This document shows, piece after piece, positions 60,635 through 64,000 of a stretch of DNA of 64,000 nt. The stretch covers positions 620,001 to 684,000 of the forward strand of contig CADCXC010000043.1 of assembly GCA_902806595.1 (NCBI GenBank), written 5' to 3'. The first letter of the stretch is position 1, and every line of letters begins with the position of its first letter. The notes beneath the pieces were generated by a model. It searched no databases. It had not been told where the DNA came from and saw only the letters and a list, made by a program, of their open reading frames with translations. The position numbers were made by a program, and so were the translations under genes. The stretch is from Pyrenopolyporus hunteri (Eukaryota; Ascomycota; Sordariomycetes; Xylariales; Hypoxylaceae).

Positions 60635-62594
60635 ATGCGCGTGAGGAACTTGACTTGTCCTAGCCTCTTGAGAAATCCGTTAACATCCAATACGCTTCTA
60701 GTTTCATCCTGCTGGTTTGGTTACTGTCAGGTATTTAGCGACCTACCAAAGGCTGTTGTAATTACTCTATATATAAAGAAGTAGATATTAACAACATGTT
60801 CCATCTAGGGCGTGTTCGCCGGTGTCCTCGTATCCGACGACTTCAAGAAACAATTTCCTCAAACGCTCGATGCCAATATATCGGGAATAACATCAAGCTG
60901 CTTCTTCGTAAGAACCGCTCTCCTTTTGCCCCACACCCCTTTACCGCCTCCCCCTTTTCTTTCTTTGGCCGTTACCTCTGGTTTGGTAGGCAGGACTGAA
61001 CGGATTCGCCTAGTTGGGCGCCTTCATAGGGTCAATGGCGGCCTTCATGCTAGGAGACACCTTGGGACGAAGAAAAACCATAGCTTGGGGCTTGTTCTGT
61101 AACTTGGTGGGAGCGACTCTACAGTTCTCCGCTTGGCATCTACCTCAGATGATCATCGGACGCCTGATCAACGGATTCGGCATCGGCTTGACGTCGACCA
61201 TGACGCCGGTTTACCTTTCTGAGTGCGCGAAACCACACCAGCGCGGCAAACTGGTCGTTATCGGCACCTCCTCCAACGTCACGATGTTTGCGCTAGCCAA
61301 TTGGATAAGCTACGCTCTATATTCCCATAACGACGCGTTCCAATGGCGGTTCCCCCTCGCCTTTCAAGTCGTATTCTTCTTCATGATATCTCCGCTCCTA
61401 TTTCTCGTGCCAGAATCGCCGAGATGGTTGTTACTTGTGGGGAGGGAAGACGGAGCTTTGGAGGTGTTGAGCCGGCTCACCGGAAAAGGTATTCCGACCG
61501 ACGATAGGGTCGTGATGGCCGAGTTTCGCTCGATCAAAGGAGCTATAGAGCTAGAAAGAGAAGATCGAAGCCCATTGATGGATGTCCTCTGCTTCCGCGA
61601 CAAGACACATAATTTCCGCCGCCTGATATTGTCTTGTGGCTCCCAGTTTATGCAACAATTCAGCGGAATAAACGCGCTAGGTAAGCAAAATCCTCACTTC
61701 TCGCACTTCCTCATAGGCGGACTCTAACACTCTAGGCAGGGTTTTATCTGCCCACATTGTTAACCCAGACTGTCGGTTTCAGCCTGGAAATGAGCCGATT
61801 GATTGCCGCGGTCAACGGTACTGTTTATCTTATATCGGCATTTGGAACTGTGATCGTTATCGATCGTCTCGGCCGACGGAAGTACGTTTCCCACAACACC
61901 TCTCGTACTTCCTCAACGACCTATGTAGGTAACTAATATCTTGATAGATTGATGTTATACGGCGCCATCACAACAGGCCTTTGCCATCTTATCGCTTCCC
62001 TATGCCTCAGGCAAAGCGAGCTGGATATTTCGAAGAGGAAACTTGTCAGACTTTCTTATTCCATTACTCCGAATTTCGCTTACACGGTTTTTTAGTACGG
62101 CAACGTGACGACCGCCATGTTTATTGTCTATCATGTTTTCTTCGGTACCAGCTGGGCATGTGTACCGTGGGTGTATAGTGCCGAAGTGAACTCCTTAGGC
62201 TGGCGAACAAGGGGGGCTGGAGCCGCAACGGCGATGAACTGGCTAGGCGGGTTTGTGGTGACGCAATTTACGAAAGTTGGCATCGACAATCTGGACTGGG
62301 CATTCTATCTAAGTGAGTAGCTATATGTCGTCTCAGGAACCGCAGGGAAATGATGGAGACATTCGTGAATCGTCTAACAAAAGAATAGTATTCGCCGTCT
62401 TCTGCTTCTCCTATTTCCCCGTAGTACTCCTATTTTATCCCGAAACGTCGAACCGCACGCTTGAAGACATGGACCATATGTTCATTCAAAATCCATCCGT
62501 TATTGTTTTCGGTAAGCCGGAGATGACGCAGTGCAGGCGGCCAACGAGCTTCGCGACGGCGGAGGCAGAACGTATTGGAAGGGGGATAGAATGA
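60635..62594 (+). CDS. MFS sugar transporter (fungal sugar porter family), 7 exons
   Basis: Twelve-helix plasma-membrane hexose-type permease. Exons 60635-60730, 60809-60907, 61014-61680, 61740-61881, 61948-62044, 62096-62312 and 62389-62594 join to 507 residues, a typical length. Motifs: WFGYCQGVFAG (27-37; usually GYDQ), GDTLGRRK (79-86), PVYLSE (130-135), PESPRWL (198-204), QQFSGIN (279-285), DRLGRR in exon 4, and PETSNRTLE (457-465). Donors are GT throughout; exon 5/6 uses GTCAGA, the weakest, but restores RKL-YGNVTTAMF. Intron 1 contains TATATATAAA near 60768, so transcription from inside the gene is conceivable. The start ATG at 60635 is chosen as the only in-frame one before exon 1 motifs. 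Substrate unknown; could import glucose, another sugar or a related polyol. No frameshift or stop is needed. Confidence 0.87.
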
Positions 62595-63373
62595 TTACCC
62601 TACTTTATCTTAGGTACGTAGGGCAGGTCGCGAAAGTAAGTCAAAAAGGCCAAATGGCCAGTTCGGTACGGAGCTGTACGTTTATGACGACGACATCAGT
62701 GGAACAGACTAGAAAAGGTCAAATGAAATGGAGTTCGAAATGAAATTCATCGGTTATTTTGCGCTTAATACATTGTGAAGAAGTGATTTCTATTAGTACG
62801 CCCACCCAGCATGCCTGCCTACCTACCTACCTAGGCGCTTACTTATCAAGTAGACGTTGGCAATATTGGTACAGACACACTCATCCACATAGAGAGAAAC
62901 TTCCAGAAGCGCATTGCAGATAAATTAGGAGGATATGTTAAGTACCCCCTCGTAACGACGGGAAGAACGCACCATTACATACCATGATCCGCCTCCTCGC
63001 ATGTTCCGGGAAAGTGCCGAGTTTGGAATACGGCTATATAAAGTAGCCAATCGCGATAGACGCATATATGAAGCCCTGTCTGCCGTGGGCTACATGTGTT
63101 GTAATCCCGGCAACCTCGTGGCATTTAGCCGTTATGCAAAGCATGACACGACGTCTACAAGTGTAGTCGGCTGAGCCCCGAGCGGCTATATATAAACCAA
63201 GTGACGTCTCAGACAACTTTTGAAGATATAAGAACGTTTTTGTCGTCGAGTTGAAGTCAAACCAGACGCTGTGAAGAACCAACCTAGACCAGAAAGCAGC
63301 AACAATAACCAGCAAGGCACCAACACCACACTTATACGCTTCGTAACGGTAAACAGTATCAAAAGAGTTCAAC
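62595..63373. other. Intergenic region and promoter of the small secreted protein gene
   Basis: No gene seen. It contains a TACC/TAGG cluster at 62815-62836 and two TATA-like sites, one inside a small palindrome at 63032-63048 and one at 63186-63196. Confidence 0.5.
63186..63196 (+). promoter_or_regulatory. TATA box of the small secreted protein gene
   Basis: CTATATATAAA, about 178 bases before the start codon, followed closely by a CRE-like TGACGTC at about 63202. Spacing allows a leader of about 140-150 nt. A second TATATAAA lies at about 63035. Confidence 0.55.
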
Positions 63374-63724
63374 ATGCGAGAAACACCGTATGCACTGATA
63401 TTAGCCATCCTAGCATTTTCGAGTTTCGCCGATGCGAGACCCATGAAGTACCACGAGGGATTGGCTGAGACATACATACAAGCCCTCGGATCGAACATGG
63501 TGGCGAACGATACGGCCGCCGCACCCCCTGCGCCTATCAAATCCAGTCCGAATGCGGATAACACCGGGTCCGCATGCAAGCCATTTGTGATGCCGGCAGT
63601 ACCTCAGGAATGCAGTCAGAAGTCGGGCGAGCTTGTCTGTCACGGTTATTCGCTGTACTGCAGATTTCCAACTGATTGGGGCGTCGGGTACGACCCAGTT
63701 GGGGAGTGTTGGACATGCAAATAG
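63374..63724 (+). CDS. Small secreted cysteine-rich protein (effector-like candidate)
   Basis: A 116-residue protein with a clear signal peptide: basic/polar start, hydrophobic core YALILAILAF (6-15) and a likely cut after ADA (19-21). The mature part has a Pro/Ala-rich, Asn-containing linker (50-65) and a C-terminal domain with six cysteines, C68, C80, C89, C96, C112 and C115, enough for three disulphides. The ATG has a good fungal context (CAACATG) and a proper TATA box upstream; no intron is needed. No known family is recognised. Such proteins are often apoplastic effectors, antimicrobial or surface proteins, but that is inference from size, secretion and cysteine content. The last gene in the window. 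Confidence 0.75.
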   Translation: MRETPYALILAILAFSSFADARPMKYHEGLAETYIQALGSNMVANDTAAAPPAPIKSSPNADNTGSACKPFVMPAVPQECSQKSGELVCHGYSLYCRFPTDWGVGYDPVGECWTCK

Positions 63725-64000
63725 AAAAAGGGGGGACGGGATGGAGTCGATACCGGAGTGGGCGCGGAGTTGACTCGTCGAGACTAGGAGTCTAGGGTGG
63801 GATTGAGTTGAGACCTATCTCGGAATATTCGTGTTGGCGGAGAAATATCTCGACTCGCGAAAATTACCAACTAGTCCGATAACGATCTGGACCTACAGTA
63901 ACGGTAAGAACCGCCAACTTGAGAACATCAGCGGATCAATAAAGAGTACCTATTGATACTGATAGCCAGGTCAGATTCTTACGTGTAAATACTCTTCTTT
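63725..64000. other. Downstream region, nothing recognised
   Basis: Only 276 bases to the window end; presumably 3' UTR and intergenic DNA. Confidence 0.4.

Overview
This window comes from the nuclear genome of a filamentous ascomycete (Pezizomycotina). Genes are eukaryotic with short GT-AG introns of about 50-130 nt, the encoded families are typical of these fungi (pisatin-demethylase-like P450, GPR1/FUN34/YaaH acetate carrier, fungal sugar porter, APH-like kinase), and intergenic DNA is sprinkled with TACC/TAGG motifs. A Sordariomycete is my best guess from general feel; nothing here fixes the order or species.

Layout. 1-24.9 kb is a normal-GC arm: a three-exon cytochrome P450 (1134-2916, +); an 11.7 kb gene-poor stretch holding a TA-flanked MITE (8366-8615) and several palindromes; a five-exon GPR1/FUN34/YaaH transporter (14673-15811, +) with a GC-AG first intron; an intronless short-chain dehydrogenase (16768-17742, -); SRP54 (19089-20744, +); and a four-exon short-chain dehydrogenase with a long N-terminal extension (23130-24441, +).

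24.9-52.9 kb is one 28 kb block of extremely AT-rich DNA without credible genes, with the mutational look of repeat-induced point mutation (RIP): most remaining cytosines are in CpG. The block is framed almost exactly by a 77-bp inverted repeat (24910-24986 and 52836-52912, 69/77 matching by hand alignment; half or more of the differences are C/T or G/A changes of the RIP kind). Inside are six copies of a 260-bp solo-LTR-like repeat, a fold-back structure around one of them, an 87-bp tandem array that keeps many non-CpG cytosines, and other tandem duplications. It could be a RIP-destroyed giant element with terminal inverted repeats, a nest of transposons, or a (peri)centromeric AT isochore.

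52.9-64 kb returns to normal composition: a two-exon PAP2 lipid phosphatase (54117-55311, +), an APH-like kinase (55887-57074, +), an unknown Cys-rich protein (57610-58410, -), a seven-exon MFS sugar transporter (60635-62594, +) and a small secreted six-cysteine protein (63374-63724, +).

The genes do not form one recognisable pathway. P450, two dehydrogenases and transporters might suggest metabolism, but they are spread out, separated by housekeeping SRP54, and no backbone synthase is present, so I do not call a biosynthetic cluster. All gene structures were inferred by eye from splice signals and family conservation.
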